Source: Lactuca virosa (lineage: Eukaryota > Streptophyta > Magnoliopsida > Asterales > Asteraceae). From it: a DNA stretch of 64,000 nucleotides. Every line of letters starts with the position of its first letter. Position 1 is the first letter of the stretch. The notes below the pieces were generated by a model. The model saw nothing but the letters and a program-made list of their open reading frames with translations. It had not been told where the DNA came from and made no database searches. The DNA lies in the NCBI GenBank assembly GCA_928212115.1, contig CAKMRJ010005412.1, forward strand, positions 254,619,282-254,683,281. The letters run 5' to 3'. The position numbers and the translations under genes are program-made. Below are positions 48,157-61,927 of the stretch, piece after piece.

Positions 48157-49460
48157 AGTGTGTATCAGAGCTATGGTTTGAGACAATTGGATGAGCATTT
48201 TGTGAATCGACACTCAAAATAAGGATCTATAAAAGTTTTTCAAAATGGATTTCAAAATTGTTTTCAAAAGTAATCAAGGAAGGATGAGATGTGTACGATC
48301 AACCACAGGAAGAAAATACACCCTAAGTTACCTACACATTTATTTTTTTATGATGTTTATGGTAGAACTGCATGCTAGTGGTAGGCTAGGGATTTTTGGG
48401 AATTGCATGATAGAATTGCCTGATATCCTAGGAAAACTTCTTACATGTTAGATGAAATTAACATCATCACTATAGTGGCTTAGTGTGTGCATCATAGTTG
48501 TACATAACTAAGATTATATAGCCTGAGAATGTTTGGTTTAGCCTTATTTCCTATTCCTTGTTTGGTTGTGGGCTAAGGGTAGAATCAAGTATTCGACTGT
48601 CTATAGAATCCAACATTATGTATGATTAGCATGCATGAGTGGCTGCAGGGTTGGTGGAAGTTTCATGAGTGATTATGGGGTGTAGCAGGCCAGTTGAGGG
48701 ATGATTAGCCACGAGAGAGAGAGAGAGAGAGAGAGAGTATAGGATGTATGTGTATCCTAGTTGTGGGTTTTTTTCGGGTAGTTTGTGATGATCATTTGAG
48801 ACAAATACGGGTAGGTGTGGCAGGTAGTATGGGCCCGTACTACTGGAAACATAGGATCCATACGCATAGCAAGGAAGTCACAAACTCGAGGGTTTTGTCT
48901 CTTTGTGGTGGTCGTAACAGTATAGATTGTGGCATTTCTTATATATATTTTGGTTCATTTTTCAGTATGGTGTTCACGAGAGGATCTGGTTTTGGATCTG
49001 GAGCGAGTGGCCAAGATAAGTTGGGGTTGACTGATGATCAGATATGAGAGTTGATTGCCACTAAGGTGGCTACTGCTGTCCAGGGTTCTATTCCGGAGTT
49101 GTTCGGGTCTATCAAGACCGCGATGATTGAGATGTTTGATGATCGTTATGTTGCCCTCACCGAGACTACTACTGTTGTATCCACCATAGTTGTCACTGTT
49201 GCAGGAGACCGAGGAGGAGGTTCATTCCAAAACCGGGACTTCAGCAACACGAAGCCCCCAGAGTTCGACGGGGTCAAGGACTCGATTGTAACTATGAGAT
49301 AGATTTTGGATGTGGAGGGTTGTTTCTTCACCTAGTCCTGTCCAGAGGACTGGAAGGTTAGGTGCACCCTGAACCTCCTTCGACTGGGCGCGAAGGATTG
49401 GTGGAACCTGGTGATCGATTCCTACACTCCTAAGCAGAGGGCTGTTGTTGCTTGTGGCTT
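48157..49460 (+). mobile_element. element G interior, truncated
   Basis: After LTR G comes a mutated primer site (GTGTATCAGAGCT, 48160-48172) and a leader similar to those of A, B and E. A GA repeat lies at 48716-48737 and a gag remnant at 48967-49440. The text then changes near 49445-49465 to Mutator-like sequence. The rest of G is missing. Confidence 0.7.
48967..49440 (+). pseudogene. gypsy-type gag N-terminal remnant
   Basis: Starts ATG 48967 with a Gly/Ser-rich leader, then IPELFGSIKTAMIEMFDDRY and FSNTKPPEFDGVKD, then CPEDWKVRCTLNLLRLGAKDWW, which is gag of plant gypsy elements. In-frame stops fall near 49047, 49302 and 49334. Cut by the following sequence. It shares its N-terminal text with the gag of element C. 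Confidence 0.82.
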
Positions 49461-50580
49461 TGGTCTCTCAGAAACTGAAAAGACTAAAATGCCCTTCTGA
49501 TATATTTTTTTTAATAATTTTTTCTATTAATTTAATATTTTATTAATAAATAAATATAGGGACCACTTCTCTCTCTCTCTCAAGATCGTCTTCTTCCTAA
49601 AAAGAACACATACAATTAATTAAAACACATACACATATATACACATGTGGTGGAGAAGCTTACGAGAATTGAACCATTTTTAATTAGTAATCAAGAACTC
49701 CACCTAGAAAGAGGGAAATGATTGAGTTGTTTTTCTTTCGCCATTTTCCAGATGACATAGTAATCAAGAAGCTACAAAAAGCACTTTGTTCTTCACCATT
49801 TTTTTTATTTGTGTTGCAATTCGAGTATAGGAGAAATATTACCATAATTTTGTTTGTTGGGTTACCTGCATACACTCGTGGAAAGAAGCATGGTATGATT
49901 TTGCTAATATGATTTGGTATGTGTGTGTGTGTGTTTTCATCCTCAGATTTTATATCTGAAATCGATTTTATTTTTTGTTTCTAGAACTCAAGAACTTAAG
50001 ACCAAAATCATCATATTCATCTTTTGTCTCACCTAGCCACCACCACAAAGAAACACACACGCATGCCCACAAATCATAGGTTATGAGAGGACGATGGAGA
50101 GTTGGTGACTGGAGGATGATGGAACGATTTTAGATCAACACACACCTTCTTGAAAATAATTCAAATCCACACACATATCGATTTAAAAAATAAAAACATA
50201 AACACACAAAAAAAAAATCAATTTCTGGGGATGACACTTATATGCAAATCAATTCCAGAATCGATTTTTGGTTTTTTTTTGTTTCAGAAAACAATTTGAA
50301 GAACAAATGATTCATATTTGATTTCCGGTTTTTTTAGTCCCGTAAACATTTTAGATTCATGAGTGTGAGTGTGTATTTTGAAAGCAAACCTAAAAAATCA
50401 TGCTACAGATCTGTTACATGCCAGCGGAAATGGAGAACGAAGGTGGGCGTGGGGTGGTTTCCAAAGAATTCTAAAAGGAGATTATATCTCAAGTAGGCCA
50501 CATGATGATGTTTCGGCTCTAGCTCCATTGTTAGGTAGGATCATATGATGATGCTCATAAATGGAGATAAGGGAATTCAA
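49461..50580. mobile_element. Mutator-like remnant, tentative
   Basis: GACTAAAATGCCCTTCT followed by an AT-rich stretch, then GGGACCACTTCTCTCTC and ACACATACACA words. This follows the order just inside the inverted repeats of the Mutator-like element at 21274-22668. The outer inverted repeat is missing on the left and I did not find the right end. Confidence 0.35.
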
Positions 50581-50587
50581 GAGATTC

Positions 50588-50589
<2 letters not shown>

Positions 50590-50678
<89 letters not shown>
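50590..50678. repeat. TA microsatellite
   Basis: About 90 bp of TA with one TC interruption, followed by ACTAGTTTTGTGCCCACGC, a text I recall next to TA runs in many plant repeats. Confidence 0.85.
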
Positions 50679-50679
<1 letters not shown>

Positions 50680-53600
50680 TAGTTTTGTGCCCACGCATAG
50701 CGGCGGTGATAAATAACTTTTTTGGCGAATAGTTTTTTACGGGGAAATAATTATTAGATTTTATTATTTGTTATCATGTAATAAAAATAACCATTTTAAA
50801 ATAAAATATTTATGTTCTGACCTTATATTTATATTGCATGTTTATATTTTTGATGTGAATTAATTAATATCGGTGTCTAGTTTAAGAAATATAAATTAAT
50901 TTATATACATGAATTTAATATTTTTAAAATTGTCATTTTGCTCTAAATTTAATTTCTTAATAACCTTTGTTAATTCAAGTTTTCAAACTTTTGGCAAATA
51001 TTAATGATTATTTTATGCATAATTGATTTGTACAAAAAGGTTTGTTACTTATACCTCTTAAAATTCAAGATATGACTAATATGCTTTATAATATAGTATA
51101 AGATATAGAGGTAGGTTCATGTGTTTAAACTATTTATTGTGCGGTTGTAGGGATGATTGTGGACCAATCAATTCAAAAACCTAGATAAGGGTATATTGGT
51201 TATTTTCTTTTATACACCTAAATTAAGTTCCAATATATATGGAAAATTGCTTATAACACAGACGTATGCTCCATAGCCCTATTCCTCTAATTTTTCTTTT
51301 ATATGGATAATCTTCTATAATCGTGAAAACCCAGATAACGAATTGGATAGTGTATAGTGTCACCCTCTTCCACCTCCTGCCACTTTCTATTTCCATTTTG
51401 CTCATATAATTGGAAATCAAAGGTAATTTTTTTTCCGAATTGACGACTTTCTGGTGTGTTCATCTGGCCTTGAAGGGATTGCAATGTGGTACTGTGGTGG
51501 TGTTAGGGCAACGCTGGGAGCCAACGATGACTATGGTGGCCGAAGTTGATAAATGTCAGCCACACATCAGACTCCTATGCCCTAAACCTTCATTCCCGAT
51601 GACCAACAAAGATTGATTCGACTCTTGGTAACAACCATTCGATCATAGGTAATTTACAAATCTCAAATATGATTTTGTTTTAGATTTAGGGTAACAACCT
51701 TACAAACTTTGTGATTCTGCTTTTAGCTGGAACATACACTGAGTGTGATTGAAAACAATTAAATTTATAATATGCTTAATCAAGGTGAGTTATTTGTGCA
51801 TATCTGTTTGAACATAAACAATTATTATTTTTATTACTCTCCGCCATATGATTTTCCAAAAGTGATCAACTCCAATCATACTCACCCTTACGATTCCTTG
51901 TTCATGTTCTTAGAAATAGTAATCGAGCATATAAATTTATCAATATATTTGCCGGTGTAGGGTAATTCTTATTATTGGAAATTGGTAAATGCTAAAGGTC
52001 ATTTCATTATTCCCTACAATTGTTTGATGTAATGCCAAAGAATACATTTTCAACAAAATTTGGTGTTTTTTAGAACATGTATGTGTTCTTAACCTATTTT
52101 TTACTCAAATCTCTTACTTTCTACTCAAATCTCTTACTAGAAATGGTGATATAGACGCAAATGCGTCTTACATGTACTTTTTTGTTTCAGTTCCTATTTG
52201 GATGTGCATCTTACAGGGAGGGTTGCCATATTCCATGGGATTTGGTGGGAACTGGACTTGAATTTTATTCCAATATGTCTTTGGTTGAAAATGAGTTGGG
52301 GATTGAATTCATAGAATCATATGAAAAGGTATTTCCTTAATCTCATAATTTTTTTTTAACTTCATATACTTACTTTTGAACTACTAGTGTTTGTAAGTGT
52401 ATTGAACGCGACTATGTTTCTTGGTACATGATATACATAATGATTATGGAACAAACCCACTTGGTGCTCTTGCCAACCCCCTTATTGGCTCTTCCTATAA
52501 AAAAGTATTTCCATCATTTCATTATTATTTAATTCCATGTAGTTAGTTCTGAACTGCCATTTGGTTTCAAATCTACTTCCGAATCCGGTTTAGATAGGTT
52601 TGACAAGTTTAACTAACTTCCTTTTTCTTTTTTCTAAATCCATCTATGTCTCATTTTTTGGTTCTAAGACGGACGACTAGTGGATTACTACAGAACTCTT
52701 CAAATTGGATTGTAATGCTATTGGATTATTGTTGCATCATAAGACTCTCAAGGTTCATCAAAATTTATGTTTATTCTGTTTCTTTTTCTGATTTTTTTCT
52801 TGATCTGTGGGTTTTATTGATCAATTCAACTCTAAAATTTTAGGTTTCTTGATTTGGGTACCAACACCTTTTTTCTTTATCTATGTGTGATTCATTTCAT
52901 CAACAATTTTTCCATTCTTTAAGAATATCTTGCTGCTAATGTATTCTTCTATTAGAATAATCTGTAGAAAGTATTCTATTATGGTAGAAAGTATTATATC
53001 TGACCATGTGGTATGCATTCTATTAGAATTACTAAAGTTTGTTTTATTACTTGTCATATACAAGCATTCTGACAGAATGTTATTATTACATAATTCGATT
53101 TCCTGGCAGTTATTCTCATAGAATGCGTGAAGGAACATGGTGATCAAGGACATGAATGTTGGATGATGGTGTGTGTAATGGAGACGAATAATGGTCACCA
53201 AAGAAAGTATTATTCATCATTATATTCTGGCAGAATAATCTATAATAGAATGATAAGACTATATGTAATAGTATATCTTGATAGAATAATCTACAAATTA
53301 TGTTTATTTTTTTTATTAATGAGTGTTTCATTATCATAGAATAGAATATAAAGTTTTTTATATTTTAAGAATGTGATAGAAAAAATTTAACTTCTGCCCA
53401 AAAATTTGTTATTCTTCGAGAAGTAAGACTCTTTATTAATTTATGGCTTGCATTTTCGTAGAATATCATTATGAAAAGAATGTCCTTCTGACAACATAAA
53501 ACCGGGTATGATTAAAAATTATGTTAGAATTATTTAAACTGAATTAATTAAAAAAATAAGAATTCAAAATTAAGATAATCAGATATCTCTTAAAATTCGA

Positions 53601-53800
53601 AAATTTCTTTTTTTAAATTTGTGTTTCCTAATTTTATGGCAATGCAAATGTACAATATTACCCTTCTTTTAGTTAAATGATATTATTCTATTTTTAATTA
53701 ATTTAATAATATAGGTAAATTATTTTCTTAAAATAACTAAAATGATTGGTCCATATTCATCCTACATCCACCCAATAATTAGTTAAAACACAATAACCTA
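50679..53800. other. AT-rich DNA without LTR sequence
   Basis: No retroelement domain. It holds an exon-like island (52191-52328), a second weak one near 52675-52750, and a cluster of ATTCT-N3-AGAAT palindromes (52947-53236). Otherwise I see nothing definable. Confidence 0.5.
52191..52328 (+). pseudogene. isolated exon-like segment, 46 codons
   Basis: Preceded by a T-rich tract and TTGTTTCAG and followed by AAAAG|GTATTT. All 46 codons are open in one frame (FLFGCASYREGCHIPWDL... to ..FIESYEK) and read as ordinary protein. No matching neighbour exon was found apart from a doubtful stretch at 52675-52750. It may be a captured gene fragment or part of a dead gene. Family not recognised. Confidence 0.4.
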
Positions 53801-53805
53801 AGCAT

Positions 53806-54448
<643 letters not shown>

Positions 54449-54760
54449 TGTCATTCTAACCAAGTCAAATTCAAGTCAAAGTCAACAAGTCAAGGTCAAC
54501 AAGTCAAACCGGTTAAAACTTAATTAGTACTTGTATGCTAAAAGATATTCTATGTATAAAAATATGCATTTGTATGTCAAGAATTCACGTGTCTTGAAGA
54601 ATCTAAGTGTTAACAATGTAAAAACCCTAAAAAGGGAGTTAAACACATCAAAACACGACTAAGGACCCTTTCGGGGACTTAAAACAATCATAAACGAAGC
54701 ATAACGGGGTTCACGAACCTTGCATTTGCGAGATTATACGATAATAACGGTTAAGGTTAA

Positions 54761-55063
54761 ATCTCTCCCAAATCTCTCCAAGAATGTAAAATCTCTCCAA
54801 GTATGTGAAATCTCTCCCAAATCTCTCCAAGAATGTGAAATCTCTCCCAAATCTCTCCAAGAATGTGAAATCTCTCCCAAATCTCTCCAAGAATGTAAAA
54901 TCTCTCCAAGAATGTGAAATCTCTCCCAAATCTCTCCAAGAATGTGAAATCTCTCCCAAATCTCTCCAAGAATGTGAAATCTCTCCAAGTATGTGAAATC
55001 TCTCCCAAATCTCTCCAAGAATGTGAAATCTCTCCAAGTATGTGAAATCTCTCCCAAAATCTT
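54761..55063. repeat. tandem repeat with CTCTCC units
   Basis: Irregular repeats built from CTCTCCCAAAT and CTCTCCAAGAATGTGAAAT, about ten units. All long open frames here are by-products of the repeat. Confidence 0.9.
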
Positions 55064-57190
55064 TCTCAAACTTTTTCTGGTCATCCGGGTCATCCCGACC
55101 CTTAACTTGGTCAAAAATCAAGCAAAGCGGAAAGATTTCTCGAAAAACAGCTTTATAGAACCGAAACTCCTCTTAGGAGCCGAAACTCCTCTTAGGGACA
55201 GAAACTCCCCTTAGGAGCCGAAACCCTCCTGTCAGAACTGAAAGTGTCAGAGCCGAAAGTGTCAGAAGCGAACTTGTCAGGAGCCTCTCGGACCGAAGCC
55301 TCAGCAGACCGAACCTAGGCCCCCCCATGCGAGACCCTCGCATGCCCACTTCGGACCTTCGGACTCTCGGTCCTTCTTCTTCCCTTCTCTCGGTTCCTAG
55401 CTCCTAAGAGCCGAACCTCGCAGGTTCGGTTCCTATTGTCCGGTTTTCGACTACTTTCGCCTCCTAAACCCGTTTTGACGTTTTTGACGGGATTTTTTTC
55501 ACCAAATTCATATTTTATCATTTTTAACCCCCAGAACTATTATTTTAATTATTTTTCATGGATTTATTAATTAAAAATCATTATTTTATATTTAGAGGAT
55601 ATTTACCCCACAAGTGGGTCAAGTGTGCCCACTTGCCTTCCATGTGTCATCCTCCCACTTGCCACCTTATCCACATCACACAAACCAATGCACACATCAC
55701 TTCAAACTCACAAGTTGCTCCAGCAACCTTCCATATAAGGAAATCCCTGGAGGATTTCTTGAGTTACTTGCTCATTTCAAAACATACACACTTCTCATAT
55801 CACCTCAAGAAAGCCTCTTTTCTCTCAACTTTCAGCCACACTTTTGATGTGTTCTTGAGTCATTTATTCACTTATTGGTAAGTATTTCCTTCTAACTCAA
55901 GTGCTATTACATATTTTCATAACACTCTTGGATCATCGACTCATATCTTAATACCAAAAATCGTTCTTAGGATCATCCAAAACTTCGTGTGTTCATCAAG
56001 TGATCTAGACTTGAAACTCATCATCTTCAACCTTTCCAATCTTCAAGAAATCACTGAAGGTGAGTTCATACCCCTATATTTTCATGTTTTCTTCAGTTTT
56101 CAGGGGGGGAATACAAGTTAAAATACCAAAAACTTAACTAAATTCAAACAACAGCTTTCATCAGAAACGTTGAGTCTTATTCACGGACTGTTTTGACTAT
56201 CTTAAACTTAATATCTTTCAAAACTGTTTAATATCCAAATAGTTCAGGTTCATACCTTTAAAATGACTACTTGCACATCTCTATACGATTTTTCTACGAT
56301 TTATGGTGATTTTTACAAAACTGTCTATCATTTCAGAAACGAATTCGGACCAGTCTGTGAATATGAACCTTTTAACACAAGTTAAAGACTTCTAAAAATC
56401 ATAATAAAAATTATGAATAAACTAGACACATTTTATGAACTCTCAGAATTTACGGATTCAGTTTTCGACTCCGTATGATTTTTCTATGATTTTTCTAAAA
56501 ACAGTGCAGAAAGCTTAAAAACTAGTTAACAGCTTATAACTTTCATAACACTTTGTATTATGTTGAGCAAAGTGTATAACAATAAGTTCTAAATATTGAA
56601 TGTGTTTTCTTGTTAGTTTATCATCATAAACTGAAATTTAGTCATTCATGATAAGATTCTTCATTCATTTAGAACACATATAATAAGCTATAGTAAGCAT
56701 AGTTTATGGATTCATAGTACTAATGTATTTTCATAAAAGAGTTCTTTTACATTACAAACGTTTGGATAAACTATAATAGGTATAGTTTATGTATCATTTA
56801 CATTTCAAACTTATTTACCAAAGGTTTTCAGTTCAGTTTACGTAAATTTGTTAATGAATAAATTTGTGAGACATTCCCTTCATGTTACCTTCATGGTAAC
56901 AAAGTCAAAAGTCCTGTAAATTGTAACCAGAGTCTCTTGTAGGGAGAGCGTGATAGTTGTGTATAGATCTAGGTCTGACAAGCCCGCACCTGAGCTGCTT
57001 GCAACAGCTAGACCGGCAGGTCTGTGGTGACAAATGTCATTTCGATTCCGACGCCTGAAGAACGTCGTATTACGAGGCCGTCTGAGTCATAGTATGGTTA
57101 TAATAACTCACATGTGGTATTAACAAATCATAAGATTTACGGGTTCTTACTTTTAAATTAGCGAGTTATGTCGATTTAACTCACAGGAAA

Positions 57191-57640
57191 TATCTTTAAG
57201 TATGGAAAAATACTTGTTTTCGGTCCTAGGATTTAGGACCACCCAACTTTAAAAAGGGTTTTATGCCGATTTAAAATCGCTGTTATATCTTTAATTATGG
57301 AAAAATACTTGTTTTCGGTCCTAAGATTTAGGACCACCTAACTTTAAAAAGGGTTTTATGCCGATTTAAAATCGCTTTTATATCTTTAAGTATGGAAAAT
57401 ACTTGTTTATTTTCGGTACTGGGATTTAGGACCACCCAACTTTAAAAAGGGTTTTATGCCGATTTAAAATCGCTGTTATATCTTTAAGTACGGAAAAATA
57501 CTTGTTTTCGGTCCTAAGATTTAGGACCACCTAACTTTAAAAAGGGTTTTATGCCGATTTAAAATCGCTTTTATATCTTTAAGTATGGAAAATACTTGTT
57601 TATTTTCGGTACTGGGATTTAGGACTACCTAACTTTTATA
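57191..57640. repeat. 95-bp tandem repeat with strong hairpins
   Basis: Units start at 57191, 57286, 57381, 57479 and 57574 (the last is incomplete). Each contains a palindrome; GGTCCTAAGATTTAGGACC at 57317-57335 and 57510-57528 forms a perfect 8-bp stem with loop GAT. Copies 3 and 5 have a mutated left arm (GGTACTGGG). Confidence 0.9.
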
Positions 57641-58337
57641 AGGAAAATATAGGATTTTCTTTGGAACATATTTCTATTAAAACTACATAAAGCTAGAATT
57701 GTTAGACTTCAGCTACAATTGTTAAGTGTATATGATAGAGTTATATAAGAATCTAGTCACAATCGACTTAGAATTGGTGGGCCCGCCTCACCTCCTGTTC
57801 CTTATTTGGTTGTGGACCTAGGGCAGACCCATTATATTCAACGGTTTATTCATCTTAAATTTTATATAACTTATATACACTGGGCGATTATAGAAGGAAT
57901 CTATGGGTACCTCTAGGGTTCGTTATCGCATAACATAGAAGCATTCATTTCACTTAATAAAGAAAATATTGAATTTTCTGGAAACATACTTTGTCGCCTT
58001 TATAAGGAAAACGGTTTCTTTCTCAAACAAAACTCTTATGAACTCACCAACTTAATTGTTGACACTTTTTCAAAACTACTTGTATTCTCAGGAATTCAGT
58101 GAAACAGGAAATCAACCGCTTTTGAGGATGGGACGTTAAATCGTCAAACATTTCATTTTTGTCATCATAAGTGTAATTGTTTGGAAACATGTAAACACAT
58201 ACTATTGTATAACTTTTTCAATTATATTTATGATGGTTGTATTTACTTTGGGCACTATTATACTCGTTGTTGTGATACTATACATGAAGTTCTCCACCCC
58301 CGGACGTTTCCGCCATCCTTGGTTTGGGGGTGTGACA

Positions 58338-59553
58338 ACAAGAATATACCAATTTAGTTACCGTCTTAGACACCTTATTCCAACAGTCTCCCACTTAGAT
58401 GAGTCTCTAACTACAATTACAAGTATAGACCTTAAACTAAACAACAAAGAGTGTTTTCCAAAGCCACTTCCGAACTCTGATTCGAATCAAACGTTGGCCC
58501 TAAGATAAGTGATCAGATACTCCTTCGTTCTACAAGATATCATATGGACATGAGACATGAATTAGAATCAATCTCATAGTCCAAGATTCTGTTTCTCAAT
58601 TTCCTGATTTATGACGACTAAATACAGACTACTAATTGAAAAACATCAATTTAGTCTGGGCTCAGCCAAGCACTTCAGATGTCGGCACCAAATCTTCGAG
58701 GGTCCCAAATATATCGCTTTTTCCTGTTAAGGAAAAAGGAATGATTTACTTTGACTATATAGTAATACAACTTACTAACCAAATCATCCATGTAATTACT
58801 CTTTATAACACCCAGTTACGAGATGTGTTTGGGTAAACCAAAGCACAACTGATTCGTAAACTATGAACTATATATCTCCGCTTAAGAATAGTAGATATTA
58901 TCATCTTAGAATTACTCGTGATAAAATCCATGAAGTAATATCTAAGCGTGGGTTTGTCTAATACTTAAAATCTCTATTTTCAAAGTATTCATGAATATCG
59001 TAGCAATTCCAATTGCAATATCTTAACCTCAATCGACAATCTACAATCAACTCATGACAGTCTTAAATCACTACTTACTTCCAAAAGTATGAGCGTCTGT
59101 GGAATTTTGAATTATATTAAAATTACTCAAGGAAGCAAACATGCAAAGTGAAACACAATAATAAATTAATTAATTATGGTTTCAAACTTACTGAATAGAA
59201 ATAATTCCTATTATTTAATCACCATAATAATTACGAATTTATTCATTGTATAATGTTTTCAAGTAATCAACTAACCACTTGAATTATATAACATCAGTCA
59301 TGCCTATGTTATGAACATACATACTATGTCTCTATGTGTTCCTTCCTTTGTGAATAGATCCACTGGACATTATTCCAATGATGCACATTTCACAATTCCA
59401 AATTCTTATCATTGTCTGAGATGTAGTGGAATTCCAACTTTACATGCATTGACATCCTGTGATGCCGAGTGTCTCAAGTAACAGAGACTGAACCTTCGAC
59501 ATTACAGAATGTTCCAATGAAACTTGTTATTCAAAGCAATTCCATGTTTATGA
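58338..59553 (-). mobile_element. reverse copia element J, LTR start and 3' internal region
   Basis: Minus strand: the polypurine tract TAAGTGGGAGAC (58387-58398), then LTR start TGTTGGAATAAGG. The internal part is non-coding and similar to 6191-7033 inverted. It is cut at 59553/59554 by LTR Y (flank TATGA). Confidence 0.75.
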
Positions 59554-61892
59554 TGTGACATCCCCTAATTTCTCGGCCAGAAAAGACCGATTTAATTTAT
59601 GCTCTTAAAATACAATCAGAGTAATCTTTTTAAAAGATGTTGTGGAATTCGTCCCCAAAACAAAACATGATAAAATTTTATCAAAACCTTTCTTAAAGAA
59701 ATATATATTTCATTTTATATCAAAACCTCGGGATGTCATGTTCCGATACAAATCAAAAGCATAAACAAGACATTATAAGCCTTACAACAGTTATTTACAA
59801 CTACTGGCCTATAATCCAAAAATCTCTCATCATCATCCAACTATGCTCGGGGTCCACTACCTGTAATAATAAAAGCTGAGTGGGTCAGGCTTGGGAGCCT
59901 GGTGAGCATATAGGATTTTCAACCCACAATAATAATAAATCTATTAGATTCATCAATCAACAATAACCCTGATTACCCATTCCCGTTATCCTCACTTTAC
60001 GTCCCTAAACACCTATCACAAGGGACCTAGCCTAAGGAATATCATCGGGATGGACACTACTGCTAAGGGGACTCCTCAGCCATACATGTCCTAAAGGCGA
60101 CCATGAGGGGGATGGAGTACGCCAATGAACATATAGTTCACCAACACCTACAAGTTGCAAACCTGCTAGTGTTCCACTGGACTGTCTAGAAAGGTCTGTG
60201 GTCGTCATCTATACTCCGCTAGACGACTACAACAACAACAACAACAACAACATCGAGGCCTCTCATCATTTTAACACACATCGACTAGTTTGTCTGCCCA
60301 TGTTTTACCCAACATATTTGTAGATAAAATACATATACAGTTTAAAACTTGTATAAAACATCTATTCAACAGTCACCTCAAATAAACAATTAATATAATT
60401 ACACATAGCACGTATTTTAAAGAAAATACTTCATATCTATGTGTAAGGTGAAAGTGACTACACACTCACTTGATTTAATGATAATCAGGCAGCACTTCGT
60501 TTCCTAAAACGATCGTTTCTAATAAAACCGGGAGTTTTATTGAGAAACCGGGCTCTGCGAGGGTTGGGCTTCAAAACCGAAAAGATAAATTTTTCCGGGT
60601 CTGCGGGCACTTCGGGACGTATTTTGGATGTTTGGTATAATACCGGGGCTTTGGGGGAAGTTGGAATGGAAGAAATATTGGTTTAGGGGTGTAAAATGAC
60701 ACTTTTCCAAAATATACCCGGGAGGTCTCGCACCCTTCTATTTATAGGGGCGAGGCTCGGACCCGAAGCAATGAGAAGGAGACACGCGTCGCAGCTGCGA
60801 GGTTCGGAGGCGAGGGAAAGCTGATGGCGGTGCGAGGCTCGGACACGCGTGGTCTTCGGATTGGTCCAGCACTTCGGATGACTCACCTGTTTCGGATGAC
60901 TCACCAAGATCGGATACGAAGAAGGCACGGGGCGGCTTCTGATTGGCCGAGCCTTCGGTACGAGGATGGTGCGACACGCCTCGCCAGCTGGCCTCGGGTG
61001 ACTCACCAATTCGAACACGTGGCGTGCTACGAGCGAGGGTGACGTGGCCGAAGCATGACCATGCGAAATTTCTCGGATTTCGTGTTTTTTCTTGATTTTT
61101 GTGCCAAAACTTCTAAAATCCATAACTTTCGCATACGGGCTCCGTTTTTGACGTTCTTTATATGCACGCGTAGGTAAAATTACGCTCTACAACTTTTGTT
61201 TAGACTTCATCTGCTAATTTTGAATTTAATTTTAATATTATTATTTTTAACAGACCGGGACAGGAAATCCGTTAAAAATTCATAACTTCTTCATCCGACG
61301 TCCGTTTTCGTCTGTCTTTTTACCCTTGTACTACTATTAACGAGACCTTCGATTCTCGTTTAGGTTGTGTCGGCTAAAAATCACTCGATCTAAAATTCGA
61401 GTTTTTAGCTGTCTACTGCTAAGCTGAAACTTAGAAAAATCATAACTTCCTCATACGCAGTCAGATTTGGGCATTCTTTTTATGCATACTCTCGGTTTAA
61501 CGAACACTACGACTTTCATTTAGATCACTAAGGCTAAAAAGTAGTTTATCAAAAACTCACTTTTTACGTCGTTCGGCACCGTGCCGGTTTTGTCGCGAAA
61601 CTTCGACAGGTCATAACTTCTTCGTTATAACTCGAATTTCGGTATTCTTTATATATCCGGAATCCTTGTCACGACCACTACAACTTTCTTAATAGATATC
61701 ATTTTTATCTAATACTTATTTTCGACGCTCATTTTTATTCTTAATTAATTAAATCCTAATAATTAAGCATAAAACACATAATTGACATAATAATCACATA
61801 ATTCCTTTTTCATTTCTTCAAAATGAGTTACAAAGGTTAACCTAGACTATTAAGTCAATATTAATGCCTAGCCTAGAAACACGGGCGTCACA
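59554..61892 (-). repeat. 3' LTR of gypsy element Y
   Basis: 2339 bp. On the minus strand it starts TGTGACGCCCGTG and ends GGGGATGTCACA. The polypurine tract lies at 61893-61907, so this is a 3' LTR on the minus strand. TATA CTATAAATA is at 60739-60747. TTCGGA/CTCGGA words are dense at 60750-61020, and an ACAACA run lies at 60230-60250. 61080-61780 is clearly similar to 2950-3640 of X. Confidence 0.88.
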
Positions 61893-61907
61893 ATTCTCTC
61901 CCCCTTA
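61893..61907 (-). other. polypurine tract of element Y
   Basis: Reads TAAGGGGGAGAGAAT on the minus strand, directly before LTR Y. Confidence 0.88.
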
Positions 61908-61927
61908 GGATGATTCCGTCCCCGGAA

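Larger units (their letters stand above)
54449..58337 (+). mobile_element. long LTR Z (X family) inside copia J, left edge uncertain
   Basis: The right end is sharp (TTGGTTTGGGGGTGTGACA, 58337). From about 56040 to 58337 it is the reverse complement of X 1450-2530, so Z is on the plus strand. Left of that it has its own sequence: tandem repeats (54761-55063), CCGAAAC words (55140-55300), TATAAGG (55734-55740) and a CT-rich leader. The left boundary lies somewhere between 54449 and 55614: ACAAA/TG at 54449 and ACAAG/TG at 55614 both nearly match the right flank ACAAG. Without an interior it is probably a solo LTR. Confidence 0.6.

Noticed and set aside
52675..52750. Second exon-like stretch downstream of 52191-52328
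   Set aside because: Open for only about 24 codons with weak splice borders and no evidence that it joins the first.
54711..55121. Overlapping long open frames on both strands with repeated peptides
   Set aside because: They are by-products of a tandem repeat; all frames stay open because the unit lacks stops.
60683..61123. 146-codon minus-strand frame
   Set aside because: GC-rich promoter part of LTR Y; a chance open frame.
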